This document shows, piece after piece, positions 13,708 through 25,621 of a stretch of DNA of 64,000 bases. Below the pieces are notes generated by a model. It ran no database searches. It saw only the letters and a program-made list of their open reading frames with translations, and was not told where the DNA came from. The DNA lies in assembly GCF_023973825.1 (NCBI RefSeq), contig NC_090125.1:1609501-1673500 (forward strand). The letters are read 5' to 3'. Source of the stretch: Plasmodium brasilianum (lineage: Eukaryota > Apicomplexa > Aconoidasida > Haemosporida > Plasmodiidae). The first letter of the stretch is position 1, and each line of letters starts with the position of its first letter. The translations under genes were made by a program, and so were the position numbers.

Positions 13708-13770
13708 TTATGTATGTATATTTATGTATGTATATTTATGTATGTATATTTATGTATGTATATTTATGTA
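13708..13770. repeat. 16-bp minisatellite TGTATGTATATTTA-type
   Basis: About four tandem copies of TTTATGTATGTATA in the YKT6 5' flank. Confidence 0.75.
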
Positions 13771-13933
13771 TGCATAATATTCCTGTAGTTGATAACTAAA
13801 TAAGTGTATATAAAAGGTGAAAAGGCTTAGTTTTTATTACTTTAAAGAAATGAATATTTTCTTCTCTTCCTCAAAGCAAATAATTAACTGAAATAACCGT
13901 TGTAATTGTTATGAAAATATAAATAAATAGAGT

Positions 13934-13969
<36 letters not shown>

Positions 13970-15317
13970 GAAAATGATCTCTTAATTATTTATTATTGTA
14001 CTTATATTATTCTCGTAATTATATTCATAATGGGACACTGATTTACACGAACAAATGTATATTTAAAAAGAGAAAATAACTTTGAATACATCATTTTTGA
14101 TGTAAATATATATAAAAAAAATTTATTACTCAAGTTGAACAGTTTCTCTCATATTATTAACACGCAAAACAGAATTGCGCATGAAAAATGAACATGCACA
14201 GACTAAAAGATAGATAAAAAAGGAAATCAGGAAAAGATGTTACACTTACTACACTAGCCTTTTCATCCGTTCAACAAAAATGAGTATAGGGCAATTATAT
14301 GTAAATGTGAAAACACAAAATGAACATGGCATCATTAATTATACTTTTTTTTTTTTTTTTTTATAAATGATTTTAATGGAAGTTTTGAAAAATGTAAAGT
14401 AAAAATTTCCATATATATATTATATTACGCAATAAAATAAACAATATATATTATACTTTTTTTATTATTAACGGAAAGAGGGGGAAATAAAAAAAAAAAG
14501 CAAAATACATATACACAGACATGGATATAAATGCACACACGTACACATACAAACAGGGTTACAAAAACATAAACCCATTTCAGCAGATACTATTTTAAAA
14601 AGGAGGAACAAATTTGCGTTTTTAGTTATTATGAAAAATAGTATAACAAGAAATGTTGAATGTTATATGGATAAGAATATAATTTTTATTTTCTCCCACT
14701 GCTAATTCATTCCTTTTATGTGCCATTATATATATATGTACATATATTTGTTGTCTTTAAACGACCAACAAGGGAAATAATAGCTTCTTTATGAACAAAT
14801 CAAATGGGCGCATTCAATTGCTCTTTGAATAACTGTTATTATTATGTTATTCTTTATATTGAAGCCGAGTTATATAAGTACATGTTAAAATTGTTTGAGG
14901 TACAAATAAAATTTATATATGTGTACATGTCTCTAATTTGTAAGGGATATGTACAAATGGGGAAACATTTCTTTTGTACCTAATTGCCTTTGTTCCTTTT
15001 TCTCATTTTTTAAATATTATTCATTGGCATATCAGTATATTTGCTCTCCGTTATTATGGTTAACAATTGTGTATAAAGAAATGAAAAAAAATTGCACACA
15101 TGTACCATATGCTCATATGCGTACATATGTATATGTATACGCATACATATATAGAGTAAATTCCTCCCTTTTTAAGCAACATCAATGGACGAGCTCTTTA
15201 GAAGGGAACATATGCCACCGTAGCTTTGCTCTCATGGAATGGCGGTAACTACATGGACGTGCAAACAAGCCCCATTTTTAAATTGTCACATGCCCAGATG
15301 TACATAGAAATATATAT

Positions 15318-15362
15318 ATGTGTGTATGTATGCATGTATGTATGCATGTATGTATGTATGTA
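15318..15362. repeat. TGTATG/TGCATG microsatellite
   Basis: TGTATG and TGTATGCA units; includes TGCATG cores, but only as part of the repeat. Confidence 0.75.
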
Positions 15363-15818
15363 TATATGTAAATCTCTGTAAGGGACCATTTCCGTAACAA
15401 TGTTCAGGTAAAATTTGTTGCTTGTTCTCCGTGCTTTCCTTTTTTTTTAAGTGAGTACGTTTTTACAATTTTGAAATAGTTGTTAACATTTCATTGCTAA
15501 GCTGTGTTACATGGTTAATTATGGAAACGAAATTTTTTACATGCAAAGCTTTACATGTGCGCAAATAGTTTCACTAGAAAAAAAAAAAAAAAAAAAAAAA
15601 CCTGAACAGTCAGGCCAATTTTTTCAAGAAACAAAAAAATATATAAAATAGCTAGAAATAAAAAAAATATATAAACAAATTGGCTAGAAAAAAAAAAAAT
15701 AATAATAACGAAAATAACAAATATGGCAGATATGACAAAAATGGTCCACATCATAAAAATGACTAAAATTCTTAAAATGGTCAAAATACAGCTCCTCCCC
15801 TCACGATTTAAACGCCGT

Positions 15819-18800
15819 CTACATGTGGAAAAGCAGGTAATGGGCTAGGTCCAGCGCTATTTGAACATCCAAAAAACTTAAAAAAATTGTAGATACATAA
15901 CTCAAAAAAGAAGTGTGGAAAAAGTGAAAAGCGTCAAGAAATAAGTTAGAATAATAATTGATATATTTTTTTTTTTTGCAAATCTTATTATAGTGATGAT
16001 CCTCATCCGTATTTTTGATTACGAGCGCGTAAAAATTATGCATAGAGAGTTGTATGAAATAATTAAACAATTTTTTTAAAAAACAGGTAAAAACTAAAAA
16101 AATATTTTTATAAACAACAGAGGGCGAATTTTTTAAAATAGCACAAAAGATTAAATACATTTTCATATTTTCATTAAGGTTACAATTGTTGTATATAGTT
16201 TTTATGGAAACAAGAATGTTTGAATAGATCATGGTCTTATTCAAAACGTGAAATAGTTCTTCGCATAATAGCAAAATTGCTTCAATTGATATGATTTTTT
16301 CAATCTTTTCACTGTTTTTTAATTTTCCAATTACATAATTTATTTCATCTGGTATATATACATTTTTCTCTTCCCCATTTTGGAACCTTTTTTTATTCAA
16401 AGATGAAACCCCCCCAGGTATATTCTCTTCATAGTATTTTCCGTAAAAAAAATTCTTCTTCCATGGGTAATTGAAATTGCAATTTCCATTCCCATTCCCA
16501 TTGTTGCTATCCAAATTAGGACTAATATAATAAATGAGGTGGCAATTGTTTAAATTAGATAATCGGAAAAAGTAAAAGACGTCATCGATTTCTTTTCCTT
16601 CGTCGTAATTTGATACATCCCTCTGATAATTATCTAGGATAAAAAATAAAAAAAAAACAAACTTGGTAAAATTAGCAGGTAGGATGGGTTTCATTTGGAT
16701 TTTATCGTTATTAGCACTATCATAGTTATTTTTACTATCGTCATTTCGACTGTTAACAGGGTCATCACCAATGATAGCTGTGCCATCCCCCGTGTGAGTA
16801 GCACTATCCCGAATAAGCAAACCAATTATCGTATTTTTTAAACAATAATTAAACGTTAAAAATATGTCCTTTGCAAAATTGTGGACCCTGATTATTAAAA
16901 CAAAAGTCTGATTAGCCATTTCTGATTTTATAAAGTGTTCCACATATAAATTTAAAAATATTTTTTTTTTGCTATTTTTTTTTAGTATGCCTTTATAAGG
17001 ATATACATAAATACATCTTAATATATCAAAATTTGCTTCATTATATATGGATGAGGATTTATTACCTTCTTTCTTTTCTTTTATTATATCTTCTTTTTTA
17101 AAACGAATATTTTCCTCTAGATATTTAAAAATGGAATTTTTTTTTAGGTGCATATATGAGTATAAGTTAACTGGAATTGTCGAATTGTTTTTTGCGTCAA
17201 AACATAATATAGAAAAGTATAGTGTGTCTACATTTCCTTGGCTACCTCCATCACTTAAGGGGAAATCATCTATATTCATGGTACCACTACTATGGGTGTT
17301 TAATGTTGTATAGTAGTCATTACAGTCATCAAAACTATTACTTTTACTTTTATAACAACATTCTTCCGAATTTTTGAAAACACTTCCATGAGGGGAATAG
17401 TTTGAGATATTTTTTTGAAATACATTCCTTACCTCTACCACCTTTTCGAGAGAAAGTTCGCCACTTTTGGAGAAATCTTTTTCGTTGGAAACACCTTTTT
17501 TTTTGTTGGTTGTGGAAGAGAGCCATCTGTTCTCCCTCACTTGGTCTACGTCCAAAACATTTCGTACGTAGTTAAAATTTTTTTTTTTTTCCTCTCTTTG
17601 TTTTTCGCTTCGTTCGTCGCTTCGTTTGTCGATTCGTTCGTCGCTTCGTTCGTCGATTCGTTCTTCGTCTCGTTTTTCTCTCTCTTCTTTATTATTCTGT
17701 ACCTCATATACTCCCCCCTTTTCATTCCCATCATATTTACAGCTCTTCTTCCTACTTGTTGAAATTTTCTTTACATGCAACCTACCCACTTCTTTCTTTC
17801 TGCAAAGACCCTCCCCACCGCAGTCCTTGTAGTAGTCGCAGTTAACCACATCTCCGACATTACTGCATTTTGAAGAGTCGGTGTTACTAATGTGCATATC
17901 TTTTTCCTTGTAATCATAAAAAAGCTCAAAACTTGTTTGATACATCTGATGTGTTCGGATTGAATGAAAATTAATTATCTGGGGGTCAACCGTAACGTTG
18001 ATGTTTTTATTTTTCCGTTCGACTTGGTTAAATGGTTTGTAAAAAAATTTTCCCCCTTCGTCAACATTGTCGGTTATATCATCTGCTAAACCTGCAGAAC
18101 CCTTGACACTCGCTGTATCATTCGAATGCATGAATAGTTCACAGGAAACCCTAAAACCAACACAAATTCTTTTTTCTTTCCGCTTTCTCATCGTTAAAGT
18201 AAAATATCTCCTCTTCTGCAAATAATTTATTTTATGTTGATTCATTATAATAATATTCCTATCAAAAAATAGAGAATCATCATTAAATATATTGCCCTTT
18301 TTGTAATTAAATAAAACATATTTGTCAAACCCTAGAAGAATAATAATGTCTATATTAAACAAATAGATGTCTTCATTTTTTGTTTCAAAGATTATTTTGT
18401 TCAAAAGATAATTGTACACCTGTTTACAGTACAACAGATAGTTATCTACGAAATATTTCATATAATTAAGGTGTATGTTTCCTCCCCTGTCTTCTCTTTT
18501 TTTCTCATAATTATGAAATATATACTTGTAATAGTCTACTCTATCTAAATATTTGTAAATGTCCATGTTAGATATACAAACACAAAAGCTAACCTTCTTA
18601 ATCGTAAAGGTTAAGCAGCTCACACAGTTGTCGTCGTACTGGCTCGCCTCAACCCTTTCACACACATGCTTTCCCCTTACAATCGAACTGCCGCCTTGAG
18701 TTACTGGACTTTTCTTCGCCACTCTACTATCAGTTTCACTGCTATTTCCGCTGTTACTCCCATCACTGCTACTTCCGCGGTTACTCCCACCGCTGCTAAA

Positions 18801-19672
18801 AGTGCGAGGGGGCTGTTCATCATACTCGTCTCCTTTTTTCTTGTCCTCGACATTTGGGAGGTAGTTCCTTAATCTTTTATTCTCTTGGTCTATTTCGAAA
18901 TATCTATTTAAAGAATTCATATATGTGATACCGTTAATCTTAATCTGTAAAATTTTGTTTTTTGGATTAGCTACTTTATAGGAGATAGGAAACTCACTGT
19001 TGTGTGCATTCCGCACAATCATTACTTGGCCTTTTTTTTCATTCCCATTCTTATCATTCCCTCCTTTTTCGTCTTCCTTTTTCTCTTCCTCTGTACTGTG
19101 CTTCTTCATTTTAGTTCGCATGAAGTTATCAAAGTAGCACTTCATCATGTTTGTATATGTTTCCCCATAGGTCTTCTTTGTATACATATTAACATGCTTG
19201 TAGTACACATCACTCATATCCTTGTGCAGTTTCCCTCTTACCATAACGAGGATAGCATATTTTTCAAAATCATAATTTATATCAACAAATTTGTACGTAC
19301 CGTTTCTGTTTCTGTTAGCATGTCTTTCTACCTCTGTTCGCACATTCTGCAGTATCCCCTTGTCAAACGCATTTTTCAAACTAAAAAAAAAAAAGGAAAA
19401 ATGGTAAAGATATAAATGCCGAAAAAAGGGGAAGTATAAAACTGCCGCAAGAAGTTGACGAAAAATAGAGTATAACACGGTATACAAAAGGGACAACAAC
19501 TTAAGGTTTTTTATTCCATCAAGCTGATCATAGCAAGTATATACCTGATTATGACAATATCTTCTGTTGGGAGTAAATTTGTGTCTTTCCAAAATTTCAT
19601 TAGATCTTTTTCAAACGAAAAACAGTTAAAAACATAAAAGGAAATTGTGTACCTCAAGTATCCATTCATCAT
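15819..19672 (-). CDS. OCRL/INPP5B-like protein with degenerate inositol 5-phosphatase fold, ASH and RhoGAP-like domains (inferred)
   Basis: Two exons (19545-19672, 15819-19380), joined in phase 2, 1229 aa. Residues 1-43 plus about 65-110 resemble the start of inositol polyphosphate 5-phosphatases (strand, W, then EDIVIISLKNAF; later EKYAILVMVRGKLHKDMSDV like the family's 'VGMLLLIFVRKD…ISDV'). CLTFTIKKVSFCVCISNMD (about 297-315) sits where 'FCVVNSHLAAH' is expected and LLGFDKYVLF (391-400) where 'WLGDLNYRI' is expected; catalytic Asp/Asn/His residues are therefore altered and no PAWCDR motif is visible. Next comes an ASH-like domain (start about 505-530; end YKGILKKN…KDIFLTFNYCLKNTIIGLL, about 837-897) split by a charged insert of about 250 residues with SDER/IDER repeats. 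Then IPDEINYVIGKL (about 1052) opens a RhoGAP-like helical region to about 1170, as in OCRL. The domain order strengthens the call. Likely role: adaptor or scaffold on membranes rather than an active phosphatase; this is inference. Confidence 0.68.
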
Positions 19673-20567
19673 TTTTTCCTTTTTTTCTGCTTTGTTGTTC
19701 CATGAAAGTATACCCGCACATGGGTACGCTACGACATACATATACACATATATATATAAATATATATACACATATATATATAAATATATATACGCATATA
19801 TATGCGTTTTCTATGATGTGTACCCCCTCATAGGTATGCTCGCCAACATGCACATGTAAATGCATATAAATATATATATCTTTTTTTTTTTTCGGCAAAT
19901 CTCAGTGTTTATTTTTGTACCTTTGCTTTTTCTTAAAAGAAAGAACAGCTTGTAAAAAAAAAAAATAAATAAAAAATAAAATAAAAAAAATAATAATAAC
20001 AGTATGCACATGTAAAAATACGAAGTAGTTATAACTACACTATATACGCATGATTCTTCAGAATATGGGATTAATAAAATTCATTTAAACATAAGTGTTT
20101 AAGATAAAAAAATGATTCCTTAAATGATGATGGTAACTACTTATGTTTCCCTAGAAATAGGCATGAGTTGTATGTATTTCTATTTTCTGTACAATTCTTA
20201 TAATTTTTTTTTTTTTTTCTTCCACATGTTTGTAAGTATAAGTCTATACTTAATGTATAAGGTATTTTCCGCTATTCCCTTTTTTTTTTTTTTTTTCCAC
20301 ATGTTTGTAAGTATAAGTCTATACTTAATGCATAAGGTATTTTCCGCTATTCCCTTTTTTTTTTTTTTTTTTGCAATATAATACTCTGATTGTACATATG
20401 TATATATAAATATTTTACTCATAAGGGAGAAGCGAAAATGCAAGAGCTTTTTTGGGACTTGTTAAGTACCCAACCGTGAGCAATATACTTTCTATTTTTT
20501 TTTTTTTTTTTTTTTTTTCTGTTCAGCTGCCATTTTTAACTCCTTCCTTTAGACAAAACTTGCAATA
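19673..20567. other. Divergent promoter region between OCRL-like and CHL1-like genes
   Basis: About 0.9 kb between two start codons. Contains ATATACACATATATATAAAT repeats (about 19736-19800), poly(A)/poly(T) tracts, the 75-bp direct duplication at 20222-20371, a T23 tract (about 20496-20518) and CTGTTCAG at 20519-20526, about 40 bp before the CHL1 start. No gene. Confidence 0.6.
20222..20371. repeat. 75-bp tandem duplication carrying an 8-bp inverted repeat
   Basis: Two copies (20222-20296 and 20297-20371), differing at one base outside the T-run. Each holds TAAGTATA-AGTC-TATACTTA, a perfect 8-bp palindrome arm pair with a 4-base loop, followed by GGTATTTTCCGCTATTCCC and a T tract. Confidence 0.92.
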
Positions 20568-23500
20568 ATGTTCGGTTCGTTCGACGAAGACATTAGGGAG
20601 TTTTTCCCCTTCACACCATATAAAGTAATAAAGAAACAAAAACATGAATACCGCCTATGCACATAATGCGTTGTTTAAAACTCATACAAAGTTGTAATAT
20701 CGTTTTTGAGAGTGCGTATTTGGAAGAACAAATGTGTCAGAGATTGCGCGGAAATGCGTGCGTAATAGTTGTACGTGCGTTTGCGTGGTTAAGTAGGCAC
20801 ACATAAGACGAGCCTTTTTATATGTTTCTGCTTTTTCCATATCCATTCGTTGACTTCGTTGGTGTAGTTTACTTAGTTTGCTTCTTTACCTTTTTTTTTT
20901 TTTTTTTTTTTTTTTTCTACCTTACCATACATGTACCACTGCCCGATGAAAGATTCAAATGGACTTTATGAAAATATTTTATGAAATTTTGACAAATTCG
21001 AACATAAAAACAAATGAAAAGATAAGATCAGTATATGAGGCAATCCAACAAAATGAAAACATGAAAAGTATGTTGAAGGATGATATTAATAATAGTTTAA
21101 GTTGGTTGTATGAAAGTAACGAGGAAATGAAACAGAGTAACTCGAATTCTTCAAATAACGCCAACAATTCTGAGGAACACATTATTTGTGAAATGAAAAC
21201 AGGCTCAGGAAAATCTCTAACTATGTTAACTCCTCTTATCTACTGGTTAGATCCAAATAAAATGAACGACATTTGTTAATGAGCTCTTAAGGATAGAGAT
21301 ATGTTGTAACATGTTCATCCTAAACGAATATGTGAGCACGTGTATGCTTTTAGACCCGACTAATTTTTCGCCTCCGCGTTCACATGTATATGTGTAAGCA
21401 CATACATAATTACATTACATGCCCCGATACATGATGCTTCTTTTTTTTTTTTTTTAATGCACCTCAAGGCTTTTCAAGCATAAATTCGACTTGTTTCTCA
21501 TGAAGGAGAATGTCCAACTGAAGAAAGAGGGTATCGACTAAAGCGTTTCTTACTCAACAGATACACCATTCATCCGATGCATTTCTCATCAAATACACCT
21601 ACTACCCCGTACCTTCTACACGTCTTTCCCTTTTCTTAGAGCCCGAATGGATCAAGGAAAGCATAATGGAAAAATTGCTGGAAAAGTACACACATAACTT
21701 AAACATGCAGAACAAAAAAAAAGACATATATTTAAACATTTTAAATAAATATTTTTCCTTTGATGAGGATAAAATATTATTGAAGGAAAATGTAACAGTA
21801 GAAAAGAAAAAGGTCGACATAGAACAGACCCATACGAATGATGAGTTTCCTATGGCACACAAAGGTAATAACTGGGAAATATAATAAGATAACAAAAAGA
21901 GGACTAACTGATTGACTCATCGAACGAGGACTAACTGATTAACTGATCGAATTGACAAAACATCTTACAGTGTGTTATAAGCGTGCGCGTAACGCTTTCA
22001 CATTAAGCACAGTCTTATGCATGTGTGAACATATTCAAATATTATTTCTTTAATTGTTTAGATGAAGACCTCCTGAGCGATTGTTCTGTTGAGGGAAAGA
22101 CCAAAAAACAAGTGAGCACAAATGAGTGAATGAAGGAAGACAAGAAAGAATGAGGGGAGTGGTAGAAAGAATGAGGGGAGTGGTAGAAAGAATGAGGGGA
22201 GTGGTAGAAAGAATGAGGGGAGTGGTAGAAAGAATGAGGGGAGTGGTAGAAAGAATGAGGGGAGTGGTAGAAAGAATGAGGGGAGTGGTAGAAAGAATGA
22301 GAGGAGTGGTAGAAAGAATGAGAAAAAAAAAAATAAAATAATAAAAATAATAATAATATAAATGAGGAAGATTTTTTTTTTCATTTTTCTCTTGTTTTCC
22401 AAATTTAACGTAACTACGATCGGACTTCTTCCTCTTTCAGATCTTTATCTGCAGCAGAACCCAGTCGCAGCTAAATCAATACTTCCTCGAGTTAAAAAAA
22501 ATTGAAAAAAAAATAAAAAAAGATTTTTCCATAAATATGATTATAATTGGGAGTAGGAAACACCTGTGCATAAACGAGGTAGGGGGTGAGAGAGAGGTGG
22601 ACCAAAGGAAAAGCAAAAAAAAAAAAAAAATAAATAATAAAAAATGGAAAAATGACAAAACTACAAAATGGAAAAATAAAAAAAGTACAAAAGAACAAAA
22701 GTACAAAAGAACAAAAGTACAAAAGAACAAAAGAACAAAAGAACAAAAGAAAATACAATATGATTCCATAAGACTCGGTGTGCAATAACAAATGAATGAA
22801 AAAGAAAGATACCCTGAGAGGCCAGAAGCGCCTTGCGCATCTCTGACATCAACGAAACGATGCCATCATAAATAGCAGAATGTCTCTTACTCCATTTTAT
22901 GTTCCTTTTTAGGATTTTTTAAAAAATTGTCGAAACCTGAACGAGCTAAATGACTACTGCAGAAACGGTCGATGTAAGTATAAAGAAATTTTCAACGAAA
23001 AAATGATAGAAAAAAAAAAAAAAAAAGCAAAAAAAAAAAAAGCAATTTTTTATAGTTCGTCCTCCAGCAATAGCAATTGCGGAAGTAGTTGTAGTAGTAG
23101 TGAAGAGAAAGAACAGAAAAGAATAAATAACTACAGCCTGGTAACAAAATTAATAAATACAAAAAATGTTAATATGAACGAGATAAAAAATATATGTAGG
23201 AATGAAAAGATTCAAGTATGTCCTTACTATTTAAGTAAGGAAAATATAAAAAATGCAGATATTGTTTTACTACCATATATTTGTATATTAAATGAACAAG
23301 TCAGGAAAAACTTAAAAATAAATATAAAAAATAATATAGTTATATTTGATGAGTCACAAAATATTATAGAGAATATAAATGACTCAAATTCTATAGCTAT
23401 CGAAAATCATCATATACTTTTTTGTAAATTAATATTAAAAGAGTATATAGACAAATATGAAAATATTCTAAATAACAATAATATTGTAATGATTAAGCAG

Positions 23501-25621
23501 CTTATTATTTACTGCAATATGCTCATATATTCATTTACATCAATACAAGAAGACATCATGACTGTGAGTAAATTTACCATCTTGTCGAAAGTAGACGCAC
23601 TCAATCTAAACAATATTTCTTCTTTTTTGAATGACTCCCCATTTTGTAGAAGAATCAAAATATTTTCAGAGATGCACATGAGGGAGTACATGGGGAAGTG
23701 TTCACGTAAAAGAGGTAGCAAACACAACAATAGAAGCACCACTGATAGTGTTAGTAGCATTGCAAATACACGCGATACTTCCTTTATCACTGCACACTCT
23801 TCGTCCATTTACCTACTAAGCGAATTCACAAATAAGCTCATACGGTCAAACAAATATGACTACGTGCATATTAGCAAGGGGAAAGAAGGCAGTGCAGAGG
23901 ATGGAGAAAAGGTATCATCACCCAAGGATGATATTATGGGCGAACGGGGGGGGGGGGAAAATAAAAACAAAAAAAGACATGATGACACTGGAGAAAATTC
24001 AGATGGGGGTAAGAAAAGAAAAATGAGTCATTTAAAAAATTGTAAAGAAAATGATATGAACAGTCAGGAAAAAAAAAATTACACATGTAAATGTAATGAA
24101 AATGATATGAACAGTCAGGAAAAAAAAAATTACACATGTAAATGTAATGAAAATAGTATGAACAGTCAGGAAAAAAAAAATTACACATGTACATACGAAG
24201 AATCAGATGATAATATACAGAAATTATTTGAAGACCTCTTAACAAATAATAATAAGACCGAACTATTTCGAAAAATAGAACTAATAAGTGTAAGTGCGTG
24301 CAATAACTTTCAGCATATAACTAAAGAATGTAGTAATGTAATCCTTATTGGTGGTACTTTACAACCTTTAGAAGAGTTCTTATTACTTTTTTTAAATGAA
24401 CAAAAAAAAAAAATAAAAATATATTCCTCTGATTATATATTTAAAAAGGAAAATGTATTTTCAAGAATAATCTCAACTAACTTATTAACATATGAATACA
24501 TTGATAATACTTTTAAAAACAGGTTTAAGAAAATCCACTTGCTTAATTTAGCATTGCAAATATACTTCTTAACTGTACATGTGAAATATGGAAATATTGT
24601 CTTCTTTTCCTCATACAGTTTTTTAAGAGAATTTATTTCTTTTTTAAATAATGAAGGCAGATATGTGTTAAACGAAATGAAAAAAAAAAAATATATTTTT
24701 TTTGAAAAAAAAAATGATTACACTGTTTTAAATGAATACATGCAAAGTATACAAAAAGTAAAAGATCATCATCAATCAATGATGACCAAAAATGGTTGTA
24801 TCCTATTCTGTGTAATGAATGCAAAATTAAGTGAAGGAATCAATTTTCATGATGAAATCTGTAGAAATATATTAATTATAGGTATACCTTTTTTCAAGCA
24901 TGAAAGAAGTACAACAAACCCCAGCAAGTTTACCCTAGACAAAAATACCCTTGTCTTGAATTACTATAAGGAATACTCCAGGGAAATGCTAGAAGGCGAT
25001 AGTGATATCCCTGCAAACAAAGCCGAGGACAGACAGTTAATATTACGTAGGGGAAAAATTAAATAAACAGTACTGCATTAGGTCTTTCTTTCCCTTTTTT
25101 TTTTTTTTTTTTTTTTATGTGTTATCATGTTATTATAATTCCTGTGTACTTTCATCACTGCATATTTATCATTTATGTGTACTTATGTCACAATATGTTT
25201 ATCTTTCCCCACTTCCTTTTCAGCAGAGGAAATTAGCGAGATGTGCAGGACGTACGAGTTGAAATACGCAATGAAGATAATAAACCAATGTATAGGTAGA
25301 AGCCTAAGACATACGAATGACTTTTCTTCCTATTTTTTCCTTGATTATAGATTTACAAAAAAAGAATTTTTTGATAATTTCCCTTCATTTATCAAAACGC
25401 ATTTAAACAATATGAAAAATATACCTGTTGTCGATCAGAGGAATGAAACATTTTTAAAAGAGAAAAATTTTTTTTTTAATATATACGATGATATTATGAA
25501 ATATTATAAAACAAATTTTCCTAACCTACCATTTGCAGATATCAGCGAAACACATTTGAATAACTTTGTAAATGATTTGTTTCGTCTTAACGAATTTCAC
25601 GAAAAAATGAAAAATGCATGA
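20568..25621 (+). CDS. CHL1: CHL1/DDX11-like Fe-S (XPD-family) DNA helicase
   Basis: Superfamily 2, XPD/FANCJ/DDX11 type; CHL1/DDX11 acts in sister-chromatid cohesion and replication. Eight exons: 20568-20624, 20953-21245, 21469-21530, 21640-21864, 22062-22111, 22441-22578, 22913-25046, 25224-25621; all phases agree, 1118 aa. Seen in order: Q-motif region FPFTPYK (13-19); Walker A TGSGKS (102-107); PEWIKE-type CHL1 spacer; motif Ia CSRTQSQL (233-240); Fe-S region with LCINE (Cys272), DYC (Cys291) and VCPYY (Cys378); motif II FDESQN (Asp421) instead of DEAH; GGTLQPLEEF; AKLSEGINF; motif VI QCIGRSLRH (1008-1016). The Cys expected in 'CPFY' is replaced (AIFY). Residues near 655-700 hold three 17-aa repeats. 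The third donor (TG|GTTAGA, end of exon 2) is weak but required by phase and alignment. Confidence 0.88.
22142..22325. repeat. 21-bp minisatellite in CHL1-like intron 5
   Basis: About nine copies of AATGAGGGGAGTGGTAGAAAG, a G-rich unit in AT-rich surroundings, wholly inside the intron between exons 5 and 6. Confidence 0.93.
22681..22750. repeat. AAAAGTACAAAAGAAC repeat in CHL1-like intron 6
   Basis: Alternating AAAAGTAC and AAAAGAAC octamers in the 5' half of the intron between exons 6 and 7. Confidence 0.8.
24051..24185 (+). repeat. 51-bp coding repeat in CHL1-like exon 7
   Basis: Three almost identical copies starting at 24051, 24102 and 24153, encoding a 17-residue unit with core NSQEKKNYTC. 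The copies keep frame and are nearly identical in DNA, so the expansion is recent. Confidence 0.93.

Larger units (their letters stand above)
12890..15818. other. Intergenic region between YKT6 start and OCRL-like stop (both minus strand)
   Basis: 2.9 kb. Contains a 16-bp repeat (13708-13770), a long A run (about 13937-13965), TGTATGCA microsatellite DNA (15318-15362) and TGTTCAGG motifs at 15401-15408 (+) and 15601-15608 (-). The small plus-strand frames at 13019-13276 and 14949-15248 have no recognisable content. I see no gene I can support. Confidence 0.55.

Noticed and set aside
14949..15248. Plus-strand 99-codon frame upstream of the OCRL-like stop
   Set aside because: Mostly Tyr/Val/Phe from AT-rich DNA, no recognisable motif, no convincing splice partners.
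19381..19592. N-terminal 71 residues of the unspliced minus-strand frame of the OCRL-like gene
   Set aside because: Hydrophobic text is intron; donor at 19544 and acceptor at 19381 join in phase to a better first exon (19545-19672).
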